The notes beneath the pieces were generated by a model. It did not search any database. It was not told the DNA's origin and was given only the letters and a program-made list of their open reading frames with translations. Source: Bradyrhizobium sp. 170 (GTDB lineage: Bacteria; Pseudomonadota; Alphaproteobacteria; Rhizobiales; Xanthobacteraceae). Taken from it: 64,000 bases of DNA. Position numbers and translations under genes: made by a program. Location: assembly GCF_023101085.1 (NCBI RefSeq), contig NZ_CP064703.1, positions 8,716,501-8,780,500 of the forward strand, written 5' to 3'. Numbering within the stretch: position 1 is the first letter of the stretch; every line of letters begins with the position of its first letter. Of the stretch, positions 26,899-37,125 are shown piece by piece.

Positions 26899-27663
26899 CT
26901 ACGCCACCAGGCTGAACGTCACCCCGCAAAGGTCGAACGTATCGCCCGACACCTTGCAGCCCTTCGCCTTGGCCGCGTCGCGCACTTTACCAACGTCGGC
27001 AACCCTGAACGTCAGCCCGCTCATCAGATCGCTCGCGCCCTTGACGAAGCGAAAGCTGGCATTGGGCAATTTCAACTCAGGCTCACCGCCGGCAGCCTTG
27101 CTTACGGCAATCCCCGTGATCTTCCCCCAGTGCTCGGCCAACCCCAGCGGATCCGGGCTCTGCATCTCGACCCCTAACAGCGCCAGCGTCACATCTTTCC
27201 GAATCGACTTCTGCCAATCCGGCCCCGCCGGCGGATAGGGTCCCAGCACATCATCGCTGTCTGTGGTGTGATTGAACTCGATGAAGGCCGCGCGACAATC
27301 GCGCGGGTGCAGTTGCACGCCGTGATAGGGCGCGTGCGTGATCACGTTGGCGGTCCGCACACCCATCCCGTTGGCGTGCTTGCCGCGCGCGTCAGGATCG
27401 TCGCAGCAGAAGATCGCCATGTAGCCGCCGCGCCCGCCGGTCTTGTCGAGAAAGCGCCCGGCCGCGGTGCCCGGCTGGAACGGCGCCACCACTTCCAGCA
27501 GGATCGTGTCCACCGGCAGCAGCGCGTTCTCCAGCCCGTATTTGGCGACGTTGCCGTCGCGGTAGCAGACATTGAGCCCCATGATTTCGGAAATGTCCGC
27601 GATCACCGGCGCCAGATGCGGCGCCACCAGGCAGATCTGCCGCAGCCTGAGATATCCGGCCAT
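26899..27663 (-). CDS. VOC-family (glyoxalase/dioxygenase-fold) protein
   Basis: 254 aa from ATG at 27663, which has GAGGG 7 nt upstream; ATG 27681 and TTG 27687 are in-frame alternatives. Two VOC modules: the first starts LRLRQICLVAPHLAPVIADI and includes TILLEVVAPFQPG; the second holds RAAFIEFNHTTDSDDVLGPYPP and LTFRVADVGKVRDAAKAKGC. Metal ligands cannot be assigned with certainty. It directly follows an enoyl-CoA hydratase gene (20-bp gap), so a role in the same degradation route is likely. Confidence 0.82.
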   Translation of the reverse strand: MAGYLRLRQICLVAPHLAPVIADISEIMGLNVCYRDGNVAKYGLENALLPVDTILLEVVAPFQPGTAAGRFLDKTGGRGGYMAIFCCDDPDARGKHANGMGVRTANVITHAPYHGVQLHPRDCRAAFIEFNHTTDSDDVLGPYPPAGPDWQKSIRKDVTLALLGVEMQSPDPLGLAEHWGKITGIAVSKAAGGEPELKLPNASFRFVKGASDLMSGLTFRVADVGKVRDAAKAKGCKVSGDTFDLCGVTFSLVA

Positions 27664-27683
27664 CTCACTGCCCTCGGCCATTT

Positions 27684-28478
27684 TCAATGGCCTGAAAACA
27701 CGGGCTTGCGTTTCTCGACAAAGGCTTTTGCCGCTTCCTTGTGATCGGCGGTGTCGCCCGAGCGCGAGTGATGGATCGCTTCGGCGTCGAAGCAGGCTTC
27801 CAGCGACATCGTCTCGGCGTTGTTGATGTTGCGCTTGATGTAGCCCAGCGTCACCGACGGCCCCTGCGCCAGCGACATCGCGAGATCATGCGCCTCGGCA
27901 TCGATGTCGGCGTCCGGCACCACTTTCGTCACCATGCCGAGATTGTAGGCCTCCTGCGCCGACAGCACCGGCGACATCAGATAAAGCTCACGCGCCCTGG
28001 CGCTGCCGAGCATCTGGGTCAGGAAGTACGTTCCGCCGTAATCGCCCGATAATCCGACTTTTGCAAAAGCCGTCGTGATCTTGCAGGACGCGCTGGCGAT
28101 ACGCATGTCGCAGGACAGCGCGATCGAGAGGCCTGCGCCGGCGGCCGCGCCATCGAGCTGCGCCACCACGGGCTTGGGCGTCTGGTGCAGGATGCGCGAC
28201 ACTTCCATGCCGCGGCGCAGATTGGCCATCTTGGCCTCGAAGCCGAGCGGCGCCCTGCCCTCCGCCATCGACTTGACGTCACCGCCGACGCAGAACGTGC
28301 CGCCCGCGCCCTTGATCAACACCGCGCGCACCTCGTGATCCTCCGCCGCGCGCCGCGCCGCCTCCACCAGCCCGCGCGTCATGTCCGGATTGAGCGCGTT
28401 GCGCCGGTCGGGGCGGTTCATGGTGATGGTGAGCAAGCCGGAATCGAGTTTCTGGAGGACCATTTCGTTTGCGCTCAT
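27684..28478 (-). CDS. enoyl-CoA hydratase/isomerase-family protein
   Basis: 264 aa. Crotonase fold: TMNRPDRRNALNPDM, IKGAGGTFCVGGDVKSM and AQLDGAAAGAGLSIALSCDMR form the oxyanion hole; FAKVGLSGDYGGTYFLTQMLG and a C-terminal SLEACFDAEAIHHSRS complete it. The SGDYGG form resembles 2-(1,2-epoxy-1,2-dihydrophenyl)acetyl-CoA isomerase (PaaG)-type enzymes, but the substrate is not settled by the sequence. First gene of a two-gene unit with the VOC protein. Confidence 0.9.
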   Translation of the reverse strand: MSANEMVLQKLDSGLLTITMNRPDRRNALNPDMTRGLVEAARRAAEDHEVRAVLIKGAGGTFCVGGDVKSMAEGRAPLGFEAKMANLRRGMEVSRILHQTPKPVVAQLDGAAAGAGLSIALSCDMRIASASCKITTAFAKVGLSGDYGGTYFLTQMLGSARARELYLMSPVLSAQEAYNLGMVTKVVPDADIDAEAHDLAMSLAQGPSVTLGYIKRNINNAETMSLEACFDAEAIHHSRSGDTADHKEAAKAFVEKRKPVFSGH

Positions 28479-28536
28479 GTGTCGTGCTTTCGTTGTTGTT
28501 GGTTGTCGTGAATTCCATCGTCATTGCGACGGTGAG

Positions 28537-28621
28537 GTAGGGTGGGCAAAGGCGCGCTTGCGCCGTGCCCACCAACTTTGCCGCTGGGATGGGTGGGCAC
28601 GCTGCGCTTTGCCCACCCTAC
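28537..28621. repeat. Repeat family B, copy 2
   Basis: Same inverted arms as 22458-22544 (GTAGGGTGGGCAAAGGCGCG and complement). Lies between the enoyl-CoA hydratase promoter region and the end of the binding-protein gene, starting 58 bp upstream of the hydratase start. Confidence 0.9.
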
Positions 28622-28632
28622 GAAGATGCGTC

Positions 28633-29841
28633 CTACTTCTTCACCAGCGGACAGCGCGAGGCTTCCAGCGGCTGGAATGCCTCGCTGCCGGGGATCGTGG
28701 CCAGCAGCTTGTAATAGTCCCAGCGTGCCTTCGATTCAGACGGCTTCTTGACCTCGAACAGGTACATGTCGTGCACCATGCGGCCGTCTTCGCGGATCTT
28801 GCCGTTCCTGGCGAACATGTCGTTGACCGGCGTCTCCTTCATCACCTTCATCACGGCGGCGGCATCCGTCGTGCCCGCGGCCTTCACCGCTTTCAGGTAA
28901 TGACCGACGGAAGAGTAGACGCTGGCCTGCGCCGCGGTCGGCGGCCGCTTGACGCGCTCCACGAAGCGTTTTGAGAACGCGCGGGTGTCGTCGTTGAGGT
29001 CCCAATAAAACGCCTCCGCCAGCAACAGGCCCTGCGCCGTTTCCAGGCCAACGCTGTCGATGTCGGTCACGAAGGCGAGCAGCGGCGAGAGCTTTTGGCC
29101 GCCACTCTTGGTCAGCCCGAATTCCGCCGCCTGCTTGATCGCGTTGATGGTATCGCCGCCGGCATTCGCTAACCCCACCACTTTCGCCTTCGAACTCTGC
29201 GCCTGCAGCAGGAACGAGGAGAAATCCGACGTGTTGAGCGGATGCTTGACGCCGCCGAGCACCTTGCCGCCGGCCTTCACCACCACATTGGTGGTGTCCT
29301 TTTCCAGGTCCTGGCCGAACGCATAGTCAGCGGTGAGGAAGTACCAGGTCTCGAAACCTGACTTGACGGTGGCAAGCCCGGTGACGTTGGCCTGGGCGAA
29401 CGTGTCGTAGGAATAATGCACGGTGTAGGGACCGCAGGCCTCGTTGCTCAGGCGGATGGAGGCCGGGCCGCTATACATCACGATCTTGTTGCGCGCTTTC
29501 GCAATCTCGCCGGCGGCAAGCGCGGTCGCGGACGCCGCCACGTCGTACAGCATCTCGACGCCCTGGTTGTCGAGCATGTCGCGCGCGATGCTGGCGGCAA
29601 GGTCGGCCTTGTTGAGATGATCAGCCGCCACGATCTCGACCTTGCGTCCCAGCACCTCGCCACCAAAATCCTCCACCGCCATCTTCGCGGCGGTTTCCGA
29701 GCCCGCTCCGGTGATATCGGCGTAAAGCCCGGACATGTCGAGGATGCCGCCGAGCTTGAGCGGCGGCTTGCCTTGCGCCAGTGCGGCACTCGCCGACATC
29801 GCCAGAACCGCGGCGACAATGCCTGTGATTGCTCTCTTCAT
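28633..29841 (-). CDS. ABC transporter substrate-binding protein (LivK/branched-chain amino acid type)
   Basis: 402 aa from ATG at 29841, with GGGAGG upstream; the frame is open to 29910. Signal peptide AVLAMSASAALAQ. The mature part starts LKLGGILDMSGLYADITG and follows the periplasmic type I fold: VADHLNKADLAASIARDML, ACGPYTVHYSYDTFAQ, AFGQDLEKDTT, SDFSSFLLQAQSSKAKVVGL. Such proteins bind amino acids or aromatic and other carboxylates. No permease or ATPase genes are adjacent. The nearby acyl-CoA genes suggest an aromatic or acid ligand (inference). Confidence 0.92.
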   Translation of the reverse strand: MKRAITGIVAAVLAMSASAALAQGKPPLKLGGILDMSGLYADITGAGSETAAKMAVEDFGGEVLGRKVEIVAADHLNKADLAASIARDMLDNQGVEMLYDVAASATALAAGEIAKARNKIVMYSGPASIRLSNEACGPYTVHYSYDTFAQANVTGLATVKSGFETWYFLTADYAFGQDLEKDTTNVVVKAGGKVLGGVKHPLNTSDFSSFLLQAQSSKAKVVGLANAGGDTINAIKQAAEFGLTKSGGQKLSPLLAFVTDIDSVGLETAQGLLLAEAFYWDLNDDTRAFSKRFVERVKRPPTAAQASVYSSVGHYLKAVKAAGTTDAAAVMKVMKETPVNDMFARNGKIREDGRMVHDMYLFEVKKPSESKARWDYYKLLATIPGSEAFQPLEASRCPLVKK

Positions 29842-29970
29842 GGAAGGCCTCCCTTGTCGGCTGCGGCTTGCCTGCGGCTTTGAATTTTGCTCGCCGCGAT
29901 CATGGCTCATGGCATCATTAGCGGCAAGGCGCTGACGTTTTCCGCTAAACGGAATGACTGACGGAGCGAG

Positions 29971-32900
29971 TCACCAGTTGCCGGGCCCGGCCACTTGTCC
30001 CCGCTTGAGCAAGGTTTCCGCTTCTGCGATTTCGGGGAGATCTCGCTCCGTGTCGAAATCCGCAAGAACTGGTGCGAGCAGCTCGGGTATTGCCTCGGCT
30101 CGCCCGTTTGCACAATAGAGGTGCGCAAGTCCAATTGCGCTGCGCAGCTCGAAAGTTTTCGTTTGTTGGGTTCGGGCGATTTCCAGGGCTCTGCGGAACG
30201 TGTCTTCGGCCATGGAAACGTTCGGCGGGCCAAGGCGCAACAAAAGCTCGCCCTGGCTGCGATGGAGTTCGGCATCGAGCCAATGCTGGCCGGATTGTTC
30301 TGTCGAGGAGATCAACTCCCGCAAGATTTCCAAGCCAGCCTCAGGTTGCCCGGCCTCCGCATTCGCCGCGGCCACCTGCATCCCCCAAAACGGTTCGCAG
30401 AGGTAGCAGTCATTCTCGTGAAGCAGTGTCCAGCCCCGTTGCATTTCCGAAAGCCCACCCGTCCGGTCGCCGGCGCGCCACCTTGCCAGGCCGTTCAGGT
30501 AGCTGCCAGCGGCTACATACAACGGCATCGTATGCTCGCGCGCGAGGCCGAGAGCCAGTATCGTCTCTGTTTCCTGCAACATGCCCCCGCATAGTCCATC
30601 GAAGACCGCCTTGTGAACGAGCGCATTGGCTTGAGAAAGCGCCGGCTTATCTCCGGTAGCGCGCACTGCGTCGGCGGCGAGCCGGCGCGATCGATCAATC
30701 CTGCCGATCGGCCAAAACACCAGAGCAAGAAACCTCATGATGACGAAAGGCAGGTCCAGCGCCGATGCCTTGAAGGCCGCCGGATCAGGCTCAGCCTCAT
30801 AGATCGCAAGCGCGCGCTCGAGATGCAGTCGCGCATTCAGGTAGTCGCCGCCGAACCAGCAGGTCACGCCGGTTGTCCAGTGTGCGACGACTGCGGCCAC
30901 CGGCGATTCCGGTCGCTGCCTGGCAACGCCCATGATCGCCTCCGTCAACTCCCGCATCGGCGCGATCTCGCCGTGGGTCAGGCAGGCATTGAACAGGCCC
31001 GAATGGATCGGCGCCAGTTCGACCGGATCATTGATGTCGGCTGCGAGCTGTCGGGCCCGCTTCCATGCGGCCACCGTTTCGGGGGCGCTGTGGCCAAGGC
31101 TGCCCCGCAGCGCGCGGCCATAGGCGATTTGGAGATGGAGCCGGTTCATGGTCCGGCCCGGTCTATCGGGCAACGCATCGGCGATGGCGACCGCCTTGCC
31201 GAAATGTGCGATCGCCTCGGTATAGGCCGAGCGTTTCAGCGCCTGCTGACCCGCCTTGCGCCACCACTCGAGAGCTATTCCGCTCAGACCCGCCTCAGTG
31301 AAGTGATATGCCAGCAGTTCCGGCTCGGTCTCAGCGACGATCGGAAATTTCTCACGCAGGACATCGCCGATTTGCCTATGCAGCAATTGCCGGCGGCTCT
31401 TGAGCAGGCTCTCGTAAGCCGCTTCCTGAACCAGCGCATGCTTGAAGCTATAGCTCGCTTCCGGCGGTGTCCCGCGGCGCGATAGCAGCTCGGCCTCTTC
31501 GAGCTGCCCTAGCGCGGCGCTCAGCGTCAGATCATCGCGCCCCGCCACACTTCGCAACAGCGTGTATGAGAAGTCGCGGCCAATGGCAGCGCCTATCTGT
31601 GCCACCTCCTTGACCGGCGCCAGCCGGTCAAGCCGCGCCATCAGCGAATCCTGCAGCGTCGCGGGAATGGCGAGCGGCGGTAGCGGACTATCGAGGCGAT
31701 AGCGCCCGGCATCTTCCACGAGCAGTCCGGACTCCAGCACCATCTTGGTCAATTCCTCGACAAACAGCGGGATGCCATCCGTCCTGTCGATGATCTGCTT
31801 CATCATTTCGCCTGGCAGATGCCGGCCGACGGTCACCTGCTCGACCAGAGCGCGCGCGTCCTGCCGATCAAGCCGATCGAGCTGCAGCAGGCTGACATTG
31901 GGAAGACCCGCCCAGGGTGGCTCGAACTCGGGCCGGAAGGTCATCAGCACCAGTATCGGCAGTCCCCTGATCCGGTCGACGGTAAGATCGAACAGCTCAA
32001 GCGTCGTGGCATCAGCCCAATGCATGTCCTCGCAGACAATCAACACAGGTTGCTGCCGCGCCAAACCCTCAAGCTGGTCGAGAAGGGCAGCAAATGTCTG
32101 TCGCCGCTGCTGCACCGGACTCAAGCCGAGCGGCGGATAGCGCTCACCGGAGGGAATCGAAAGCAGCGCGGCAATGAGCGGCGTCGCGTTAGCGACCTGA
32201 TCCGTTCCAAGCGCAAGCATTGCCTCAAGCTTGTCGAGCTTTTGCTCGGACGTGTCCTGGGAAACGATGCCGGCAGCGCGCTCGAGCTGGGCGACAAAGG
32301 GATGGAGCGCGCTGTTCGTGTGGTAAGGCGAGCACTGGTACCGTATCCGGCGGTGCGTTCCCAGCGCGAGGCTCTCGGAGAGCGTTGCCACAATGCGCGA
32401 TTTGCCGATCCCAGCCTCGCCGGAAATCAGCACCATTTGGCCGTGGCCCTGCCACCCCAGTTGCTGACGCAGGAGCACGAATTCGATCTCTGCCTTGCGG
32501 CCGACAAAGCCCATCGAGCGGGCGGTGCGCACCGCCTCGAAGCGGCTCTCCGATGCAGCTCCACCTTCGACCGCCCAGACCGCGATGGGATCGGAGATGC
32601 CCTTGACCTCGCGGAGGCCGAGGTTGCGAAAAATGAACAGATCGCCGAGCAGCTCGCGCGTCGACGCCGCAACGACGACCGCCCCCGGCTCTGCCAGGCC
32701 CTGGAGCCGGGCAGCGACGTTCGGTGTATCGCCGACCATTGCCTGCAGCTCTGACGCGCCTCCGCTGATGAGGTCGCCAACCACCACCAGCCCGGTCGCG
32801 ATCGCTATCCGCACCTCGACCCGTTCCGATCGCGTCTCGAGCGGCCCGATAGGCGCGGATCACTTCCCACATGTCCTCGGGATCGAGGCGAGCCGAGAGC

Positions 32901-33169
32901 GCAGTCGAGCCTACCAGATCGCAGAACATGACGGTGAGGTGGCGTCGCTCGGCATCATGCTGAAGCGCCGGCTCGGCGACCACTTCGCCTTGATTGAGTT
33001 CGGCGATCGCGCGCAGCATCTTACGTCGATGGCCGAGCAGGACACCGAGCCTGTCGAAGTCATGGTCCGTCAGTTCGGGAAGGACACCAAGATCGATCCC
33101 GTTCTCGGCAAAACGCAACGCGTATTGTTCAAGGCCAAGCTTCTCGAGCCAGTCTGAAATCTGCTGCAT
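29971..33169 (-). pseudogene. SAM / class III adenylate cyclase / AAA ATPase / TPR protein, disrupted by internal deletion
   Basis: From ATG at 33169 (GGAG upstream) the frame encodes a SAM-like domain (ISDWLEKLGLEQYALRFAEN) and the start of a class III cyclase (RHLTVMFCDLVGSTALSARL, then MWEVIRAYRA). At about 32860 the frame is lost. The next frame resumes with LETRSERVEVRIAIATGLVVVGDL, so about 40 residues of catalytic core, normally including the FMGDG metal-binding Asp, are missing. The rest is intact to 29971: Walker A GEAGIGKS, CEDMHWADATTLELFDL, then TPR-like helices. The second piece could be translated from GTG at 32814 (947 codons), but without a working cyclase domain. Confidence 0.8.
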
Positions 33170-33357
33170 TGGCTCCACCGGATTGTGTGGTTGACAGCAG
33201 GCCGAATGTTGGGCCACGGCGCCGAAAACTTATCCCAATGCCCCTCTGATGGCACGCCTTGATGCAGCGATTAGCTCTCTATTTCTTGCGAAAGCGGTGC
33301 TCGGCTACAGTGCTCGCTACCAAGCAGCGCATGACATGACGATGCAGCCCATAGCCC

Positions 33358-33438
33358 GTAGGATGGGTAGAGCGAAGCGAAACCCATCGCTGCCGCCTAT
33401 GGTGTTTGATGGGTTTCGCTGCGCTCTACCCATCCTAC
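33358..33438. repeat. Repeat family C
   Basis: Inverted arms GTAGGATGGGTAGAGCGAAG and CGCTCTACCCATCCTAC with an inner AAACCCATC/GATGGGTTT pair. Related in design to families B and D, but different in sequence. Confidence 0.85.
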
Positions 33439-33458
33439 GGCGCCACGCATCGCGTGAA

Positions 33459-33872
33459 CTACCCCAACAGCCCTTTCCCCGGCACATGATTGAGCTCAAG
33501 CCTGATGCCGTCGGGGTCCTCGAACAAAATCGAATAATATCCCGGCGCCCATTGATCCTCGCGTGGCGCGCGGATGATTTTGGCTCCGAGCGTCTGCAGA
33601 AAGCCGTGCAGTTCGTCGACGTCGGCGCGCTCGCGGGCGCGGAAGCAGAGGTGATGCAAGCCGACACGCTTCTGCTCGAATGCCGCGCCTTTATGCTCGG
33701 CTGACGGCGCGCTGATGCCGACCGCGGTCCGGCCGCCGACGCAATAATAAGTCGTCTCGGTGTCGATCACCGGCTTCAGCCCAAGAAACGGCAGCAGCTT
33801 GCGATAGAAGTCGCGCGAGCGTTGGTAATTCGAGGCGGTGAGAAAAATATGTGCAATGCCGTTGACTTCCAT
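33459..33872 (-). CDS. VOC-family protein (glyoxalase I-like)
   Basis: 137 aa from ATG at 33872 (GGGGGAGA upstream). One VOC domain: GIAHIFLTASNYQRSRDFYR, VGLHHLCFRAR with a metal-ligand His, and YSILFEDPDGIRLELNHVPG with a Glu ligand. These residues match glyoxalase/bleomycin-resistance/extradiol dioxygenase fold proteins; the reaction is not determined. Divergent from the nuclease-fold gene 84 bp away. Confidence 0.9.
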   Translation of the reverse strand: MEVNGIAHIFLTASNYQRSRDFYRKLLPFLGLKPVIDTETTYYCVGGRTAVGISAPSAEHKGAAFEQKRVGLHHLCFRARERADVDELHGFLQTLGAKIIRAPREDQWAPGYYSILFEDPDGIRLELNHVPGKGLLG

Positions 33873-33955
33873 TGTCTCCCCCTGCATGGCAATCTCTGGT
33901 AGCAATTCCGGTTGATGTTGAGCATACAGGAACACCCGGGACGGAGAGCGGCGTT

Positions 33956-34744
33956 ATGACTCGTCCGGCATCGCGTGGCAGCACTTCGCTCCCGGCATGC
34001 GCCGCATCACTTCTGGTGCTGGGGTCCATGGGGTGGGCCGACGCCGCCGATTGCGCGCTTGAGCCGCAGGGCGCAGGCCGTGTCGTCGCCGTGATCGATG
34101 CGCGCAGCCTTCGCCTCGAAGACGGCCGCGAAGTCCGTCTCGCCGGCCTCGAGCGTGGTGGAACCGACAGGGCCAGCGGCAGGGCCGCTTTGTCCGCCAT
34201 CGCCGCCGGCCGCGAGGTGACGCTGCATGGCGACGACGACACGCCGGATCGCTATGGCCGCCAACCGGCCTTCGTATTCGTGACCGGCTCGGAACACTCG
34301 GTGCAAAGCGAGTTGCTGCGCCGCGGTGAGGTGTTGGTTTCGAGCGACACATCCGAAAAAAATTGCGCTGCAGCACTGGCCGCCGCCGAGAACGCGGCGC
34401 GGGATGCCAAATTGGGCATTTGGGCTGAAACCACGGCCATAAAAAACGCGGAAAGTCCGGGCGATATTCTGTCCGCGGTTGGGCAGTTTACGGTGGTCGA
34501 GGGCAGAGTTCTGTCCGTTCGGCAGGCGGGGGCAATTACCTACCTGAATTTCGGGCGGAACTGGACACGGGACTTTGCTGCGACTATTTCAAGGCGCATC
34601 ATTCCGGCGTTCGAGAGCGCCAACCTTGGACCCAAGTCGCTCGAAAATCGACGGATTCGTGTCCGCGGCGTTGTCTCGTCGCGGGGAGGACCACGGATCG
34701 AGCTGCTCAGGGTGGGGCAAATTGAGGTGCTGGGCGGGAAATAG
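33956..34744 (+). CDS. exported thermonuclease (SNase)-fold protein
   Basis: 262 aa from ATG at 33956 (GGAGAG upstream). Signal peptide, then an SNase-like barrel: GRVVAVIDARSLRLEDGREVRLAGLE, VTLHGDDDTPDRYGRQPAFVF, LLRRGEVLVS and AKLGIWAE. The usual catalytic Arg/Glu/Arg set is only partly recognisable, with RLAGLE and DRYGR at two expected places. A C-terminal module of ~100 residues (VVEGRVLSVRQAGAITYLNFGRNW) looks like a second OB-like domain. Precedes the M48 gene in the same direction. Confidence 0.83.
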   Translation: MTRPASRGSTSLPACAASLLVLGSMGWADAADCALEPQGAGRVVAVIDARSLRLEDGREVRLAGLERGGTDRASGRAALSAIAAGREVTLHGDDDTPDRYGRQPAFVFVTGSEHSVQSELLRRGEVLVSSDTSEKNCAAALAAAENAARDAKLGIWAETTAIKNAESPGDILSAVGQFTVVEGRVLSVRQAGAITYLNFGRNWTRDFAATISRRIIPAFESANLGPKSLENRRIRVRGVVSSRGGPRIELLRVGQIEVLGGK

Positions 34745-34876
34745 CGCTTGATCCGAAGGCTGGGCACCGGTTTTCGTTTGGATCAGGCGCAAAACAGGGA
34801 TGAGATCGACGATCCTAGTCGGATCGTGGGTCCAGTGGCTGATTTGACGCATCGTGGAAAACGGCGCGAAGGAAAC

Positions 34877-36331
34877 ATGGGCTGCCGCCTCTTGGCTGCG
34901 CCGGCGCTGCTGTGCGCCGCGCTTACGGTTGCTTCCTGTGGAAATCTCGGAAAACTCGAGACCCCCGCACCGACGGTGGCGGCGCCGAAGCCGAGCCGCG
35001 CCGTCGCGCAGACGCCTGCGAGCGAGCGCGAGCATGAGCGCATTCTCGCCTCCTATGGCGGCGCCTATGACGATCCGAAACTCGCGACCCTGATCGGCAA
35101 GACCGTCGACCGGCTGGTCGCGGCCTCCGACCGTCCCGAGCAGCCCTACCGGGTGACCATCCTCAATTCCGGCGCGGTCAACGCCTTCGCGCTGCCGACC
35201 GGCCAGCTCTATGTGACGCGCGGCCTGGTGGCGCTCGCCAGCGATACCTCCGAATTGTCCTCGGTGCTGAGCCACGAGATGGCGCATGTCATCGCAAAAC
35301 ACGCCTCGATCCGGGAAGACCAGGCGCGGCAGGCTGCGGTGGTGACCCGTGTCGTCACCGACATGAGCAACGACCCCGATCTGACGGCGCTGGCGCTGGC
35401 GAAAACGAAACTGACGATGGCGAGCTTCTCGCGCGCACAGGAATTCGAGGCCGACGGCATCGGCGTCGGCATTGCGGCCCGTGCCCGTTTCGATCCCTAT
35501 GGCGCGGCGCGCTTCCTCGCCGCGATGGAGCGCAATGCGGCGATGAAGGCCGGCAAGACCTCGCTCGATCCCCGCGCGCAGGATTTCCTGTCCTCGCATC
35601 CGGCGACGCCCGAGCGCGTGCAGAACGCGCAGGCGAGCGCCCGGCAATACACCTCGCCGCAGAGCGCCGAGCGCGACCGCGAGACCTATCTCGCCGCGAT
35701 CGACAACATCGTCTATGGCGAAGACCCCAGCGAAGGCTTTGTGCGCGGCCGGCGCTTCCTGCATCCGAAACTCGGCTTCACCTTCGCAGCCCCCGATACG
35801 TTCACGCTGGATAACACCGCGCAGGCCGTGATCGGCGTGCGCGAGGGCGGCACGCAGGCGATGCGCTTCGACGTGGTGCGCGTGCCGGGCGAACAGTCGC
35901 TCGCCGATTATCTCAACTCCGGCTGGATGGAAGGCGTCGACAAGGGCTCCACCGAAGACATGATGATCAACGGATTCCCGGTGGCTTCGGCTTCCGCGAA
36001 CGGCGATCAGTGGCAATTCAAGGTCTATGCGCTGCGCTACGGCAGCGACGTCTACCGTTTCATCTTCGCCGCCAAGCAGCGCAACACCGAGAGCGAGCGC
36101 AATGCGCGCGAGACCGTCAACTCGTTCCGTCGCCTGACGCTGGAAGAAATCCAGGCCGCGCGCCCGCTGCGCATCAAGGTCATCACCGCGCAGCCCGGCG
36201 ATACCGTGGAATCCCTCGCCCACCGCATGTCCGGCGTCGACCGCCCCACCGAGCGCTTCCGCATCCTCAACGGCCTCGATCAGCACGCGCAGGTCAAGCC
36301 AAGGGATCGCGTGAAGATCGTGGTGGATTGA
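34877..36331 (+). CDS. M48-family metalloprotease lipoprotein (BepA/YfgC-like) with LysM-like C-terminus
   Basis: 484 aa from ATG at 34877 (AAGGAA upstream). A lipobox LTVASC predicts lipidation at a Cys near residue 22. Zinc site HEMAH at 133-137 with the third ligand in EFEADGIG (Glu about 191), and SSHPATPERVQNA, typical of periplasmic M48 proteases that guard outer-membrane protein assembly. A middle domain of unknown fold follows. The last ~50 residues (ITAQPGDTVESLAHRM, FRILNGL, VKPRDRVKIV) are LysM-like and may bind peptidoglycan. Confidence 0.92.
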   Translation: MGCRLLAAPALLCAALTVASCGNLGKLETPAPTVAAPKPSRAVAQTPASEREHERILASYGGAYDDPKLATLIGKTVDRLVAASDRPEQPYRVTILNSGAVNAFALPTGQLYVTRGLVALASDTSELSSVLSHEMAHVIAKHASIREDQARQAAVVTRVVTDMSNDPDLTALALAKTKLTMASFSRAQEFEADGIGVGIAARARFDPYGAARFLAAMERNAAMKAGKTSLDPRAQDFLSSHPATPERVQNAQASARQYTSPQSAERDRETYLAAIDNIVYGEDPSEGFVRGRRFLHPKLGFTFAAPDTFTLDNTAQAVIGVREGGTQAMRFDVVRVPGEQSLADYLNSGWMEGVDKGSTEDMMINGFPVASASANGDQWQFKVYALRYGSDVYRFIFAAKQRNTESERNARETVNSFRRLTLEEIQAARPLRIKVITAQPGDTVESLAHRMSGVDRPTERFRILNGLDQHAQVKPRDRVKIVVD

Positions 36332-36420
36332 GGCGGGGCCAGACAACGTCATTCAGCGACGCCGTTTTCCTTCTCCCCTTGTGGGAGAAGGGCAAGCAGC
36401 GTCATTCGCTCCGGCCTCGC

Positions 36421-36780
36421 CTACTCCGCACTCACACGCGCACGCCACCGCGACTCGAAACTATCGTCGTCGAGCATTCGCGCCTGTGCATCCAGGGGGC
36501 TGCTACGTTTCTCCGTAGCTACAACGACGGGCGCCGCTTCCGCCTTGGCTTGCGCAGGCGCCACAGCGGCCCACCGCAACGATGATTTCGAGATCACGGT
36601 CTTGCCGGCGTACCAGCATTTTCGCCCGTCGATCAGGCGCCAAGACCAGTGCCCTTGCACCTTTGATGGCGAAGCACGGCATTCCTTGATCTGCACTTTG
36701 GCTTGCGCGGTCAGCACGCCAATCGGTACGAGCGCAGCAATGCAAACGGCGAAAAAGATAAACCGGATCTGCACCTTCAT
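36421..36780 (-). CDS. small exported protein, tandem paralogue 1
   Basis: 119 aa with a signal peptide (FIFFAVCIAALVPIGVLTAQA). The mature part carries the core HWSWRLIDGRKCWYAGKTVI, shared almost word for word with the gene at 37123, and a C-terminal SPLDAQARMLDDDSFESRWRAR, also shared. Two cysteines (KECRAS and RKCWY) could form a disulfide. ATG at 36780. Family not recognised; the core recalls short exported rhizobial proteins of unknown role. Confidence 0.75.
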   Translation of the reverse strand: MKVQIRFIFFAVCIAALVPIGVLTAQAKVQIKECRASPSKVQGHWSWRLIDGRKCWYAGKTVISKSSLRWAAVAPAQAKAEAAPVVVATEKRSSPLDAQARMLDDDSFESRWRARVSAE

Positions 36781-36995
36781 CGGTCACTCCCCCTGCGGCT
36801 AGTTGAGCGCGGGAGCAACTTCGCCTTCTATTCTGGTCATATGAGGTCGAAAATCTGGCTGGCTTCCACGTCAACGCCCTCAAAACGCCATCTGGGATGA
36901 TCTCGGTGGCGGTGGCCCCATCAAAGGGCGCGGACACTGCCCGCCGGACGCACGCATTCGCCGACTTACTTTCCCGCGGCTTCGTGACCAAGCCT

Positions 36996-37125
36996 AGAGC
37001 ATGATCCGGAAAAGTGGGTACCGGTTTTCCCTCGCGACAAACGCGGAACGCGTTTGCGCGGAGATCATGCTCAAATCAAAGAGATAGAGCGGGATGACGA
37101 TTCGAAGAAAAGTCATCGCGCTCTA
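36996..37125. repeat. Repeat family G (AGAGCATGATCCGG... type)
   Basis: AGAGCATGATCCGGAAAAGT at the left and GATCATGCTC at 37063-37072 form an outer inverted pair. A second pair, AGAGCGGGATGACG and GTCATCGCGCTCT, follows to 37125. Lies between the two paralogous small genes. Confidence 0.8.

Noticed and set aside
34589..36352. 587-codon open frame on the minus strand
   Set aside because: Antisense to the M48 protease, which has a clear zinc motif and Shine-Dalgarno.
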